A DNA stretch of 64,000 bases from JBAOHV01 sp964450685 (GCA_964450685.1 CAYVDN010000002.1:1-64000); one strand, 5' to 3'. Counted from the stretch's first letter, positions 8,262 to 16,867 are shown. Translations and numbers: made by a program. Notes: generated from the letters alone by a model not told the origin.

Positions 8262-8623
8262 GCGCCGAATTCTCGGAAGAAGCAGCTGTACGCGCCGGTG
8301 TGGCAGGCGCCGTTGCCCTCCTGTTCGACCTTGAACAGCAGCGTGTCGCCGTCGCAGTCGTACGCGGCGCTGCGGATGAACTGGCGGTCACCCGAGGTGT
8401 CGCCCTTCCGCCAGATCTCCTGGCGGGAACGGGACCAGAACACGGTGCGTCCCTGTTCCAGGCTCATGCGGAGCGTCTCGGCGTTCATCCAGGCCATCAT
8501 CAGCACCGCACCGGTCGACTCGTCCTGGACGATCGCCGGTACGAGGCCGTCGCTGTCGTAACGGACCTGGACCAGGTCCTCTTCGCGAACGGGAACGGGC
8601 GTGACGGCGGGCGAGTCGGCCAT
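8258..8623 (-). CDS. hisI: phosphoribosyl-AMP cyclohydrolase
   Basis: A 121-residue enzyme of the third histidine step that opens the adenine ring of phosphoribosyl-AMP. Motifs MMAWMNAETL, FWSRSRQEIWRKGDTSG, the metal site DCDGD and GNGACHTG with its paired cysteine are intact. It is monofunctional, with no HisE domain attached; hisE is not in the window. Start taken at MADSPAVT (8623) rather than 8665. It is separated from the other his genes and translationally coupled to trpE through an ATGA overlap. Confidence 0.95.
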   Translation of the reverse strand: MADSPAVTPVPVREEDLVQVRYDSDGLVPAIVQDESTGAVLMMAWMNAETLRMSLEQGRTVFWSRSRQEIWRKGDTSGDRQFIRSAAYDCDGDTLLFKVEQEGNGACHTGAYSCFFREFGA

Positions 8624-8713
8624 CGGCTCATCGTAGGAGCGCCGCCGCGTCGCACCGAAACGCATACCGACGGATCGATCGGAGAAGCGGCCGACCCGCT
8701 GGACCTGACCTGA

Positions 8714-9097
8714 TCACAGGTACAGGCCGGTCTCACCCTCCTCCAAGCGTTCGGCCGCGACGGCGTGGATGTCGCGTTCGCGAAGGATTATGAACGTCTC
8801 GGCGTGGAGCTCGACCTCGTAGACGTCCTCTGGGTTGAACAGGACGTGGTCTCCCTCCTGGACGGCCCGAACGTTCGGGCCTGCGGCTCGCACCTCGGCC
8901 CACGCCAGGCGCTTGCCGATCTGCGCCGTAGCGGGAATCAGGATTCCGCCGGCAGAGCGGCGTTCCTGGTCGGCATCGTCCAACTTCACCAGGATGCGGT
9001 CGTTGAGCATCCGCATCGGCATCCGCTCGTCCGGAGTGGTCTCGCCGGCCCTGTCATTGGATTCGGAGGGTCCGGCAGGCTCCGTGGGGTCTGTCAT
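8714..9097 (-). CDS. GroES-like co-chaperonin
   Basis: A 127-residue protein with a Cpn10 fold. Residues about 27-127 contain RMLNDRILVKLD, a mobile-loop-like SAGGILIPATAQ, and DHVLFNPEDVYEVEL ending EETGLYL-type. A 25-residue hydrophilic N-terminal extension and the divergent sequence separate it from canonical GroES; no groEL is adjacent. It may be an extra copy with a specialised role. It heads the hisI-trp gene string with a 90-base gap. An internal start at MRMLND would give a normal 100-residue size. Confidence 0.82.
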   Translation of the reverse strand: MTDPTEPAGPSESNDRAGETTPDERMPMRMLNDRILVKLDDADQERRSAGGILIPATAQIGKRLAWAEVRAAGPNVRAVQEGDHVLFNPEDVYEVELHAETFIILRERDIHAVAAERLEEGETGLYL

Positions 9098-9161
9098 GAC
9101 CTGAACCGTACTGCTGTCGACCAGCGGCCCCTGCGCCTGGTCGTGGACGGGCCCGGCGTGT

Positions 9162-10100
9162 TCAGCACATCTCCCGTGCCGCCGGCAGGACCTCGGCCGC
9201 AAGCAGTTCGAGGTGGTCGAGATCGTCGATGTCGAGCACCTGGAGGTAGACCCTCGTGATGCCCTCACCGGCGAACGCGGCGAGCTTGTCGACCAATGTC
9301 GCGGGAGTTCCGCCCAGCCCGTTGACAGCGAGCTCGTCGGGCGCACGGCCGATGGCTGCAGCACGACGCTTGACCTCTTCCGCGTCGGCCCCGCAGCAGA
9401 CCACCTGAGCCGCCGAACGTCGCACGCTCGACGGGTCACGACCGATGGCCTCGCAGGCAGCGTCGACGTTCTGTTGCAGCTCGACGGTGCGCGCCAGCTT
9501 CGCGAACGGCACGTTGTACTCGGCTGCATGGGCAGCTACGAGAGCGGGGGTACGCCGCGGTCCCACTCCCCCGATGATGATCGGCGGCCCACCGGGCTGC
9601 ACCGGTCTAGGGCGTGCCGGCGAGGCAGCGATCGGCCACGTCGGGCCGTCGTGCTCATAGAGGGTGCCCTCCGGGGTCGACCACAGTCCCGTGATCACCG
9701 CGAGCTGTTCCTCGAGGCGGTCGAAGCGCTCCCGCGTCGACGGGAACGGGATCCCATAGGCGCTGTGCTCGCCGTCGAACCAACCCGCGCCTATGCCCAG
9801 CTCCACGCGGCCGTCCGACATCTCGTCGACCTGCGCCACCGAGATGGCCAGCGGTCCGGGGTGCCGGAAGGTCGCGGAGGTCACAAGGGTTCCCAGCCTG
9901 ATGTTCGTCGTCTCCCTGGCCAGCGCCGCGAGCGTCAGCCATGAGTCGGTGGGACCGGGCAGTCCGTCGCCGCTCATGTGGAGGTAGTGGTCCGATCGGA
10001 AGAACCCGTCGAAGCCGAGCCGCTCGGCCGCCTGGGCGATCGCCAGCTGTTGGGCGTAGGTGGCCCCCTGTTGAGGTTCGACGAAGATCCGCAGGTCCAT
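9162..10100 (-). CDS. LLM-class (luciferase-like) F420-dependent oxidoreductase
   Basis: A 312-residue TIM-barrel protein of the bacterial luciferase superfamily. Typical elements are an N-terminal LRIFVEPQQG strand, FFRSDHYLHM, IRLGTLVTSATFRHPGPLA, and ELGIGAGWFDGEHSAYGI, which matches the F420-binding subgroup. Actinobacterial members of this type usually use coenzyme F420 rather than FMN. The substrate is unknown. It diverges from the PIG-L deacetylase with only 44 bases between start codons. Confidence 0.9.
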   Translation of the reverse strand: MDLRIFVEPQQGATYAQQLAIAQAAERLGFDGFFRSDHYLHMSGDGLPGPTDSWLTLAALARETTNIRLGTLVTSATFRHPGPLAISVAQVDEMSDGRVELGIGAGWFDGEHSAYGIPFPSTRERFDRLEEQLAVITGLWSTPEGTLYEHDGPTWPIAASPARPRPVQPGGPPIIIGGVGPRRTPALVAAHAAEYNVPFAKLARTVELQQNVDAACEAIGRDPSSVRRSAAQVVCCGADAEEVKRRAAAIGRAPDELAVNGLGGTPATLVDKLAAFAGEGITRVYLQVLDIDDLDHLELLAAEVLPAAREMC

Positions 10101-10144
10101 CGGACGAACCTAGCCCCACGCCTCCACCGCTACCGTCTGGCGTC

Positions 10145-10930
10145 GTGGCAACGGTCGCGTTCCTGCACGCCCACCCCGACGACGAGGCGATATTCAGCGG
10201 TGGCACGATCGCCGCGCTGAGCGACGCCGGCCACAGAGTCGTGCTGATCGTCGCTACGAGTGGCGAGCTCGGTGTCGACGAAGTGACTTCGTCGAGCGGT
10301 GGTGATGACGCTGCAGATCTGGGCACGTCACGCAGGTTGGAGGTCGAGCGAGCGGCCGAGATCCTCGGTGTCGATGCGCTGCACCACCTCGACTACCACG
10401 ACTCGGGAGTGGCAGGTGACCCCGCCAACGACGCAGCCCATTCCTTCTGGTCCGCCGACGCTGGCCTCGCAGCAGAACACGTGGCCGATCTCCTACGACT
10501 GGAGGCTGTCGACACGATCGTCGTGTACGACGACCACGGCATCTATGGACACCCCGACCACATCCAGGGCAACAGGGTGGGCCTGGCCGCGGCCGATCTG
10601 GTGGGTACCCGGTGGCGCTATGAGATGACCGTCGACCGTGAGTACCTGCATTTCGTCGAGACCCACCTCGTCGAGGAGGCTGCGCTGGCGGGCGACCTGG
10701 GCCTTGCCCGGTCGAGCATCGGAACAGCATCGGTCGAGGTGGACCTGACCCTCGATGTGCGCGCCCAGCTGTCACGCAAGCGCGTGGCGATGGCAGCCCA
10801 CAGCAGCCAGCTCCCGGAGCACGCCCCAGTGTTCGGTCTGCCGGCCGAGCACTTCGAGGCCGTGTACGGCTGGGAGTGGTATCGCCGGCTCGGACCGCCG
10901 GGTCCGCTCGACCGCCTGGGTGCTCGTTGA
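10145..10930 (+). CDS. PIG-L family (LmbE-like) deacetylase
   Basis: A 261-residue zinc-dependent N-acetylglucosaminyl deacetylase-fold protein. The metal-binding AHPDDE motif lies near residue 10 and the partner HPDH in YGHPDHIQGN near residue 140. The GTG at 10145 gives the family's usual N-terminus directly before the first strand (VATVAFLHAHPDDE). Relatives include MshB and Mca of mycothiol metabolism. With an mshD-like gene 6 kb away such a role is possible, but the sequence alone does not assign it. It converges with hisF. Confidence 0.88.
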   Translation: MATVAFLHAHPDDEAIFSGGTIAALSDAGHRVVLIVATSGELGVDEVTSSSGGDDAADLGTSRRLEVERAAEILGVDALHHLDYHDSGVAGDPANDAAHSFWSADAGLAAEHVADLLRLEAVDTIVVYDDHGIYGHPDHIQGNRVGLAAADLVGTRWRYEMTVDREYLHFVETHLVEEAALAGDLGLARSSIGTASVEVDLTLDVRAQLSRKRVAMAAHSSQLPEHAPVFGLPAEHFEAVYGWEWYRRLGPPGPLDRLGAR

Positions 10931-10939
10931 TCAGCTGAC

Positions 10940-10988
10940 GGGCCGCACCGTCACACCGGCCGCACTGTCACGCGGGCCGCACTGTCAT
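10940..10988. repeat. 17-bp-period triple repeat at the hisF stop
   Basis: GGCCGCACYGTCA recurs at 10940-10954, 10957-10971 and 10974-10988 with spacing 17. The third copy is inside the hisF coding end and the second contains the hisF stop, so the gene end appears duplicated into the gap toward the PIG-L gene. Confidence 0.85.
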
Positions 10989-11735
10989 ACCCGCGTCGGC
11001 CATTGCTGCTTTGGCCTGGGCCACGGTGAACTCCCCGAAGTGGAAGATCGACGCTGCCAGCACTGCGTCCGCGTGGGCCACGCGGACCCCGTCGACGAGG
11101 TGCTGCAACGTTCCGACTCCTCCCGAGGCGATAACCGGGACGGTGCAGGCGTCGACGATCGTCGCGGTCAGGTCCAGGTCGAACCCGTCCTTGGTGCCGT
11201 CGCGGTCCATCGAGGTGAGCAGGATCTCACCCGCTCCCAACTCGGTGACCCGCGCCGCCCATTCGGCAGCGTCGAGCCCCACGGGCGTCCGGCCACCGTG
11301 GGTGAAGACCTCCCACCCCTCCCCACCGTCGCTGCGGCGCCTGGCGTCGATCGCCACGACCACGCACTGGGCGCCGAACTCGTCGGCGATCTCGGCCACC
11401 AGCTCGGGACGTTCGACCGCGGCGGTGTTCACCCCTACCTTGTCCGCGCCGGCGCGCAGCATGCGACGGGCGTCCTCGACGCTGCGGATCCCGCCGCCGA
11501 CGGTGAAGGGGATGAAGACCTCCTCAGCGACGTGAGCGACCATGTCGATGGTCGTGTCACGGCGGTCCGACGATGCCGTGATGTCCAGGAACACCAGCTC
11601 GTCGGCGCCCTCCCGGTCGTAGCGAGCGGCCAGCTCGACCGGATCGCCAGCGTCGCGCAGCTCGACGAAGTTGACCCCTTTGACGACCCTGCCGGCGTCG
11701 ACGTCGAGACACGGGATCACCCGGGCGACGTTCAT
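10968..11735 (-). CDS. hisF: imidazole glycerol phosphate synthase cyclase subunit
   Basis: A 255-residue TIM barrel that combines PRFAR with ammonia from HisH to give imidazole glycerol phosphate and AICAR. The N-terminal RVIPCLDVDAGRVVKG carries the catalytic aspartate (in CLDV), the second catalytic aspartate is in TSMDRDGTKDG, and phosphate loops VGGGIRS and ASGGVG are present. Start set at MNVARV (11735), whose ATG overlaps the hisA stop (ATGA). Last gene of the hisDCBHAF operon. Confidence 0.98.
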   Translation of the reverse strand: MNVARVIPCLDVDAGRVVKGVNFVELRDAGDPVELAARYDREGADELVFLDITASSDRRDTTIDMVAHVAEEVFIPFTVGGGIRSVEDARRMLRAGADKVGVNTAAVERPELVAEIADEFGAQCVVVAIDARRRSDGGEGWEVFTHGGRTPVGLDAAEWAARVTELGAGEILLTSMDRDGTKDGFDLDLTATIVDACTVPVIASGGVGTLQHLVDGVRVAHADAVLAASIFHFGEFTVAQAKAAMADAGMTVRPA

Positions 11736-12469
11736 CGTGGCGCTCCGCCACACGCAGCGACACCGTCGGCGACGCTGAAGGCCCGTTCGTAGATGGCCCT
11801 GCCGGCGATCACACCTGACAGGCGCCGGCCGGCGGTTTCGATTCCGGCGAGCGTCCGCAGGTCGTCGAGGGTGCCGACGCCACCCGATGCGATGACGGGG
11901 ATCGACGTCGACGCGAGCACTTGGGACAGCCCCTCGGTGTCGGGGCCCTCGAGGGTGCCGTCGCGGCTTATCTCTGTCACCACGAGTGCCGCGACACCGG
12001 CGTCCTCGAAGGCTGCGGCCAACTCGAGCAGGTCCTTGCCGGACCCCTGCAACCAGCCACGCACCGCGACGTCGCGTCCGCGTGCGTCGAGCCCCACGGC
12101 CACCGGGTGACGGGCTGCCAGTCGGCGTACGAACTGCGGGTCTTCGAGCGCAGCTGTGCCGACCACCACACGAGTCACGCCTGCGTCGAAGAGCGCTTCT
12201 GCGGCATCGTCGTCGCGCACGCCGCCGCCGCTCTGCACCGGCACCGACACACCCGCGGCGATCGCCGCGACCACGTCGCGGTTCACAGGCTCACCGGTCC
12301 GGGCGGCGTCGAGGTCGACAACGTGGATCCACGGCGCACCCTCCGACTCGAAGGCCTGCGCCTGCGCGACGGGGTCGTCGCCGTAGACGGTTTCGCGGTC
12401 GTAGTCACCCTGGTAGAGACGGACGCAGCGGCCGCCGAGCAGGTCGATGGCCGGATACAGGTCGATCAC
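11732..12469 (-). CDS. hisA: ProFAR isomerase
   Basis: A 245-residue TIM barrel that isomerises ProFAR to PRFAR in histidine synthesis. Motifs include YPAIDLLGGRCVRLYQGDY (catalytic Asp), PVQSGGGVRD, VTEISRDGTLEGPD and IASGGVGTLDDL. Some actinobacteria use one enzyme, PriA, for this and the TrpF step. A separate trpF at 3454-4134 makes a HisA-only role more likely. It overlaps hisH and hisF by 4 bases each. Confidence 0.96.
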   Translation of the reverse strand: MIDLYPAIDLLGGRCVRLYQGDYDRETVYGDDPVAQAQAFESEGAPWIHVVDLDAARTGEPVNRDVVAAIAAGVSVPVQSGGGVRDDDAAEALFDAGVTRVVVGTAALEDPQFVRRLAARHPVAVGLDARGRDVAVRGWLQGSGKDLLELAAAFEDAGVAALVVTEISRDGTLEGPDTEGLSQVLASTSIPVIASGGVGTLDDLRTLAGIETAGRRLSGVIAGRAIYERAFSVADGVAACGGAPR

Positions 12470-13125
12470 AGGTTCTCGCCTCCAGATGCGCGTCGCTCAG
12501 CAGCGAGCCGGACGAAGTTCCCCAGCACCGCCAGCCCGGCGCGGCCCGACTTCTCCGGGTGGAACTGTGTGGCGTGCACGTTGTCGCGCCACGCCGCCGC
12601 TGCGACCGCACCGCCGTAGTCGCAGGTAGCGGCGACATCGCCGGTCAGCTCGGCTGAGAACGAGTGCACGAAGTACATCCAGGGGCGCTCGCCGAGGCTG
12701 TCGAACAACGGCGAAGCCCTGGTCACATCCAGGCGGTTCCACTGCATCTGAGGGCGTTTGACGTCGTCCGGAAGACGGCGGACCACACCCGGGAGAACGC
12801 CCAGGCCGGCGGCTCCCGGAGTCTCCTCGGAGGCTTCGTAGAGCAACTGCATGCCAACACAGATGCCCAGGAAGGGCTGACCGGCGGCGATCGCGTCGAG
12901 TGCGACCTCGTCGAGCCCCGTACGTGCGAGCTCGTCGCGGCAACGTCCGAACGCACCGACGCCGGGAAGGACCACGCCGTCGGATTCGGCGACGACGTCG
13001 GGGTCGGTCGTCAGGTGGGCGTCGGCCCCGACGTGCTCCAACGCCTTCTGAGCGGATCGCAGGTTGCCGATCCCGTAGTCCAGGACGGCCAGCACGGGAC
13101 GGGCGGCGCGTGGCTCACCCGTCAC
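12466..13125 (-). CDS. hisH: imidazole glycerol phosphate synthase glutaminase subunit
   Basis: A 219-residue class I glutamine amidotransferase supplying ammonia to HisF. The nucleophile cysteine is in GICVGMQLL. The His-Glu pair is in THFHPEK-type sequence (here ATQFHPEKSG), and the oxyanion-strand region PGVGAFG is present. The N-terminal LDYGIGNLRS is characteristic. Length is usual. It overlaps hisB and hisA by 4 bases each, implying coupled translation. Confidence 0.97.
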   Translation of the reverse strand: MTGEPRAARPVLAVLDYGIGNLRSAQKALEHVGADAHLTTDPDVVAESDGVVLPGVGAFGRCRDELARTGLDEVALDAIAAGQPFLGICVGMQLLYEASEETPGAAGLGVLPGVVRRLPDDVKRPQMQWNRLDVTRASPLFDSLGERPWMYFVHSFSAELTGDVAATCDYGGAVAAAAWRDNVHATQFHPEKSGRAGLAVLGNFVRLAAERRASGGENL

Positions 13126-13727
13126 AGAACGCCCTTGGTCGACGGCACCGCGGTCCCCTCGACACGCACCGCCTCGCGCAGCGCGCGGGCGACGGCCTTG
13201 GTCGACGCCTCGATGATGTGGTGGGTGTTGCGACCCCTGACGAGCGTCAGGTGCAGCGTGATCCCGGCCGACGTGACAACGGCGCGCCAGAACTCCTCCA
13301 TCAGCTGCGGATCGAAGGGTGGGTCACCCAGGATCTTCTCGCCCGGAGGGTCGATCTCGTAGTGCAGGTAGGGCCTGCCGGACAGATCGAGCACGGCTTC
13401 GACGACCGCCTCGTCGAGCGGGACACGGATCGACGCGAAGCGCCGCACTCCGGCCTTGTCACCGAGCGCGTCGCGCAGAACCGCGCCGAGCAGGATGCCC
13501 GTGTCCTCGACGGTGTGGTGCGAGTCGATCTCGATGTCACCCTCGGCGTGCACGGTCAGGTCCATGCCCCCGTGACGACCGAGCTGATCGAGCATGTGGT
13601 CGAAGAACGGCAGTCCGGTGGTGCAGTCCGTGCGACCACTGCCGTCGACGTCGAGCTCGACGGTTATCTCGGTCTCGGCGGTCTTGCGTGACGCGGTCGC
13701 AGAGCGTTCGGAGGGTTGGGTGCTCAC
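13122..13727 (-). CDS. hisB: imidazoleglycerol-phosphate dehydratase
   Basis: A 201-residue monofunctional IGPD. The metal-binding histidine motifs are all present: FFDHMLDQLGRHG, DSHHTVEDTGI, and RGRNTHHIIEASTKA. No phosphatase domain is fused, so histidinol-phosphate phosphatase must be encoded elsewhere. A 44-base gap separates it from hisC. Confidence 0.98.
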   Translation of the reverse strand: MSTQPSERSATASRKTAETEITVELDVDGSGRTDCTTGLPFFDHMLDQLGRHGGMDLTVHAEGDIEIDSHHTVEDTGILLGAVLRDALGDKAGVRRFASIRVPLDEAVVEAVLDLSGRPYLHYEIDPPGEKILGDPPFDPQLMEEFWRAVVTSAGITLHLTLVRGRNTHHIIEASTKAVARALREAVRVEGTAVPSTKGVL

Positions 13728-13771
13728 GACGTCCAGACTCCCACAGGGCAGATCGACGGGTGGAACGCGAA

Positions 13772-14860
13772 TCAGCCGAGGACCTCGCCGAGGGCGGCCA
13801 GGAACTCGTCATTCTCCTCGGGAGTGCCCAGGGTCACCCTCAGGCAGTCATCCAGACCGGGCCACGACGAGCAGTTCCGGACCAGCACCGAGCGCTCGAC
13901 CAGGGCGGCCCAGACCTCGGCTCCGGAACGGTTGCGGGGTCGGAAGAGGATGAAGTTCGCGGCGCTGGGCCACTGGTCGACATCGAGCCCGTCGAGCGCC
14001 GCGGCTACACGTCCGCGCTGCTCCACCAGGCGCGCGACCCGCGCACGCATCTCGTCGAGGTGGTCGAGCGCCAGCAACCCGGCCAGCTGCTTGACCGCGT
14101 CGAGGTGGTAGGGCAGGACGACCTTCTCCAGTTCCTCGACGCACCAGGTCGGCGCCACGAGGTAACCAAGTCTCAGAGCGGCGGCCGACCACGTCTTGGA
14201 ATAGGTGCGGCTGACCACGATGGAGCGGTCCTCGTCCACCAGCGACAGCGCAGACCACGGCGAGAACTGCCCGTATGCCTCGTCGACCACGAGAAGCCCG
14301 TCGACCGACTCGACCGCGTCGAGCACGCGGCGCACCGTCGACTCGTCCTCTAGGCGGCCGGTCGGGTTGTTCGGCGAGCAGAGGAACGTGATCGACGGGC
14401 GGACGGCGTGGATCTGGTCGACCATCTCGTCGACGTCGATCGTGAAGTCGTCGTTGCGCGAGCCCTCGACCACGCCGGTCCCACAGACCCTTGCTATGTG
14501 CGAGTGCAGCGCATAGGTCGGCTCATGGGTGAGCACGACGCGACCCGCTCCGCCGTACGCGAGGCACAGGCTCTGGAGCACCTCGTTGGAGCCGTTGGCG
14601 ACGAACACGTTGGCGGCGCCTATCCCGGCTGGGACCTCGTGCCCCTCTACCTCGGCGATGCGTGCACGCAGCGCCGCCGCCGAGCGGTCCGGGTAGCGGT
14701 TCCACGGGATGGCCGTCAGAGCGACCGTCAACGACTCCTGGAACGATGCCGGCGGAGGTTCGGGCGACTCATTCGTGTTGAGCCGGACCCGGACGTCGAC
14801 CTGGGGCGAGTGGTAGCCGTCCATCAACGCGACGTCGTCGCGGACCCGGGGGCGGACCAT
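13772..14860 (-). CDS. hisC: histidinol-phosphate aminotransferase
   Basis: A 362-residue PLP aminotransferase of class I/II that makes histidinol phosphate. The PLP lysine is in SRTYSKTWSAAALRLGY, the PLP-contacting asparagine and aspartate in LCSPNNPTG and VVDEAYGQFS, and the phosphate-binding arginine lies near the C-terminus (FILFRPRN). Its ATG shares one base with the hisD stop (TGATG). Confidence 0.96.
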   Translation of the reverse strand: MVRPRVRDDVALMDGYHSPQVDVRVRLNTNESPEPPPASFQESLTVALTAIPWNRYPDRSAAALRARIAEVEGHEVPAGIGAANVFVANGSNEVLQSLCLAYGGAGRVVLTHEPTYALHSHIARVCGTGVVEGSRNDDFTIDVDEMVDQIHAVRPSITFLCSPNNPTGRLEDESTVRRVLDAVESVDGLLVVDEAYGQFSPWSALSLVDEDRSIVVSRTYSKTWSAAALRLGYLVAPTWCVEELEKVVLPYHLDAVKQLAGLLALDHLDEMRARVARLVEQRGRVAAALDGLDVDQWPSAANFILFRPRNRSGAEVWAALVERSVLVRNCSSWPGLDDCLRVTLGTPEENDEFLAALGEVLG

Positions 14861-16170
14861 CAGGACATCCCCTCGTCGAGCATCCGTCGGCGCAGACGGA
14901 CCGACTCGGCGTGTGCGACCAGACCCTCGGCGTCCGCGAGCGTCTCGACCGCGTCGGCGACGGCACCACCGGCGCGGTAGACGCTCTCGTCCACAGTGAT
15001 CACGTGGTGGTGCTTGAGGAAGTCGTCGACGGTGAGCGCGGAGGAGAACCTGGCGGTGCCGTAGGTCGGCAGGACGTGGCTCGGTCCGGCGACGTAGTCG
15101 CCGATCGACGCCGGCGACCAGGGGCCACAGAAGATCGCACCGGCGTTGGTGACCGCCGGGACCAACGACTCCGGGTCGGCACAGAGCAACTCGAGGTGCT
15201 CCGGCGCGACCAGGTTGGCCACCCGCACCGCCGCGTCCGGTGAGTCGACCAGCACGGCGTAGCCGCCCTCGGCCAGGGTGGCACGGATCTCAGCGGCTCG
15301 GGGCGACGCATCGGTGAGACGGGCGACCGCTGCGCCGACCTCGTCTGCGACGGCCGGGTCCCAGGTGATCAGCCACGCCAGGCCGTCAGGGCCGTGTTCG
15401 GCCTGGAGGATCACGTCGATCGCGGCGAGCTCGGCGGGCACCGTGTCGTCGGCGATGACCACGACCTCGCTGGGACCGGCGAAGGCCGCAGCCACTCCGA
15501 CCGTGCCGGCCACCTCCTGCTTGGCGAGCGCTACGTACTTGTTGCCGGGGCCGCAGATCACGTCGACCGCCGGTATCGACTCGGTTCCGTATGCGAGCGC
15601 TGCCACCGCTTGTGCGCCACCGACCGCGTACACCCTCTGCACGCCCGCCACCGCGGCGGCCGCCAGGGTCACCTGGCTGACGGTGCCTGTCGTGCGATCG
15701 GGCGGCACGCACACCACGACTTCGGGCACTCCGGCGACGATCGCCGGCACAGCGGTCATGAGCAGGGTCGACGGGTACGCGGCCCGTCCGCCCGGCACGT
15801 AGCAGCCGACCCGGTCGACAGGCCGCTGGAACGAGCGGATCCGCACACCGGCGTCATCGTGGGTCACCTCACCTCGCAGCTGCGCGCGGTGATGCGCCGC
15901 AATCCGGTCCCTGGCGAGCTCCAGGGCGCCGCGGACCTCGCCCGACACGGCGTCGAGGGCTGCTGTGAGCTGTTCGGCGGGGACCGCCAGGGCCTCGAGC
16001 TCGACTCCGTCGAAATCGCGGGTGTAGTCGATCAGGGCCCTATCCCCGCGCTCACGGACGGCGGCAAGGATCGCCCTCACGGCTGCAACGGGTTCGTCGC
16101 CGTCGACCGAGGGCCGTGGCAGGAGGCCACTCGGGTCGTCGACGCCGCGTAGGTCCAGGCGGTTCAGCAC
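14860..16170 (-). CDS. hisD: histidinol dehydrogenase
   Basis: A 436-residue zinc- and NAD-dependent enzyme of the last two histidine steps. GCYVPGGRAAYPSTLLM, the family signature VDVICGPGNKYVALAKQEV, GPSEVVVIAD, AEHGPDG and EHLELL carry the catalytic and zinc residues. The frame is open further upstream to 16497, but homologous sequence begins at the GTG at 16170 (VLNRLDLRG), which is taken as the start. First gene of the his operon, divergent from a small ORF 108 bases away; the promoter should lie in that gap. Confidence 0.96.
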   Translation of the reverse strand: MLNRLDLRGVDDPSGLLPRPSVDGDEPVAAVRAILAAVRERGDRALIDYTRDFDGVELEALAVPAEQLTAALDAVSGEVRGALELARDRIAAHHRAQLRGEVTHDDAGVRIRSFQRPVDRVGCYVPGGRAAYPSTLLMTAVPAIVAGVPEVVVCVPPDRTTGTVSQVTLAAAAVAGVQRVYAVGGAQAVAALAYGTESIPAVDVICGPGNKYVALAKQEVAGTVGVAAAFAGPSEVVVIADDTVPAELAAIDVILQAEHGPDGLAWLITWDPAVADEVGAAVARLTDASPRAAEIRATLAEGGYAVLVDSPDAAVRVANLVAPEHLELLCADPESLVPAVTNAGAIFCGPWSPASIGDYVAGPSHVLPTYGTARFSSALTVDDFLKHHHVITVDESVYRAGGAVADAVETLADAEGLVAHAESVRLRRRMLDEGMS

Positions 16171-16278
16171 CTGGCAAACGTAGCCACGCCCACCATCGCG
16201 GAACGAACGAGTACTCGGCGCCAGTGCAAGATCGTCGTGTCGGTGCCGGGCCGACCGGGCCGGTGCTAGACCGACCGG

Positions 16279-16482
16279 GTGAGCGTTCATGCGGATCTGA
16301 CCTCGGTGCTGTCCACCCTCGACCAGGTGCTCGACCGGCTGGACGAGGCGGCCGAGCAGGTGGACGGGTCCGTGCGGGAGGATCTGCTGATCGATCTGCA
16401 CGAGGTCGAACGGCATGTTCGATCCGCTGTGAGGCGCCTGCGGCGGACCGTTGACGGAATGGACGCTCCTCACCGACGCTGA
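16279..16482 (+). CDS. small acidic-helical protein of unknown function
   Basis: A 67-residue ORF from a GTG. The protein is almost entirely amphipathic helix (LTSVLSTLDQVLDRLDEAAEQVDGS, then DLHEVERHVRSAVRRLRR), consistent with a small coiled-coil or helical hairpin. No family is recognised. It diverges from hisD and is followed by a perfect hairpin. A chance ORF cannot be excluded, but the heptad-like leucine/valine spacing supports a real protein. Confidence 0.45.
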   Translation: MSVHADLTSVLSTLDQVLDRLDEAAEQVDGSVREDLLIDLHEVERHVRSAVRRLRRTVDGMDAPHRR

Positions 16483-16553
16483 CCCGGGCAGAACCAACCC
16501 TGGCTCCCAGCATGCGACCCGCCTGTTCCACCTCGGTCCTGACCGAAAACGAA

Positions 16554-16577
16554 CCCGGCGCCCCGAAGGGCGCCGGG
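16554..16577 (+). terminator. hairpin after the small ORF
   Basis: CCCGGCGCCC (16554-16563) pairs perfectly with GGGCGCCGGG (16568-16577) around a CGAA tetraloop, 71 bases after the small ORF stop. There is no T-tract. Candidate terminator for the rightward small gene. Confidence 0.45.
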
Positions 16578-16683
16578 CGGCAACCCGGGCGGCGGGAGCC
16601 CTGGGTCGCCTTCACCAGGTGGCGGGAACCTGGTTGCCAGAAACGCTAGTCCGAGGGGTACCGGGTGTCGAGGATCCTCGAGC

Positions 16684-16711
16684 CGTGAACGTGATCAGGG
16701 TCACGTTCACG
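16684..16711. promoter_or_regulatory. 28-bp palindrome upstream of mshD
   Basis: CGTGAACGTGA and TCACGTTCACG are perfect 11-base inverted arms separated by TCAGGG. The symmetric half-sites suit either a dimeric regulator operator or an RNA hairpin. It lies 158 bases before the mshD start. Confidence 0.4.
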
Positions 16712-16750
16712 CCACGGTGCGTGACCTAGCTCTCACCCTTAGGACCCAGA

Positions 16751-16867
16751 ATGGCCACGATGAGTCATATGCCATACACACAGCGCGCGAACACACGGTG
16801 CGTGGTGGATTTCGCCACGCTGCGGGTGCTGGGGACAGCCAGAGCCGCCCGGGTAGCCTCGACCTGA
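16751..16867 (+). CDS. possible leader peptide (upstream ORF) of mshD
   Basis: A 38-codon ORF starting at ATG 16751, with AGGA six bases upstream, and stopping at 16865-16867, one base before the mshD GTG. The predicted peptide is basic (begins MATMSHMPYTQRANTR) and contains one cysteine. Its stop placed against the mshD start would allow translational coupling. It is too short for compositional proof and no homologue is recognised. Confidence 0.25.
   Translation: MATMSHMPYTQRANTRCVVDFATLRVLGTARAARVAST

Noticed and set aside
14860..16497. HisD with about 109 extra N-terminal residues
   Set aside because: HisD homology begins at the GTG at 16170; the extension overlaps the divergent small gene and has no family match.
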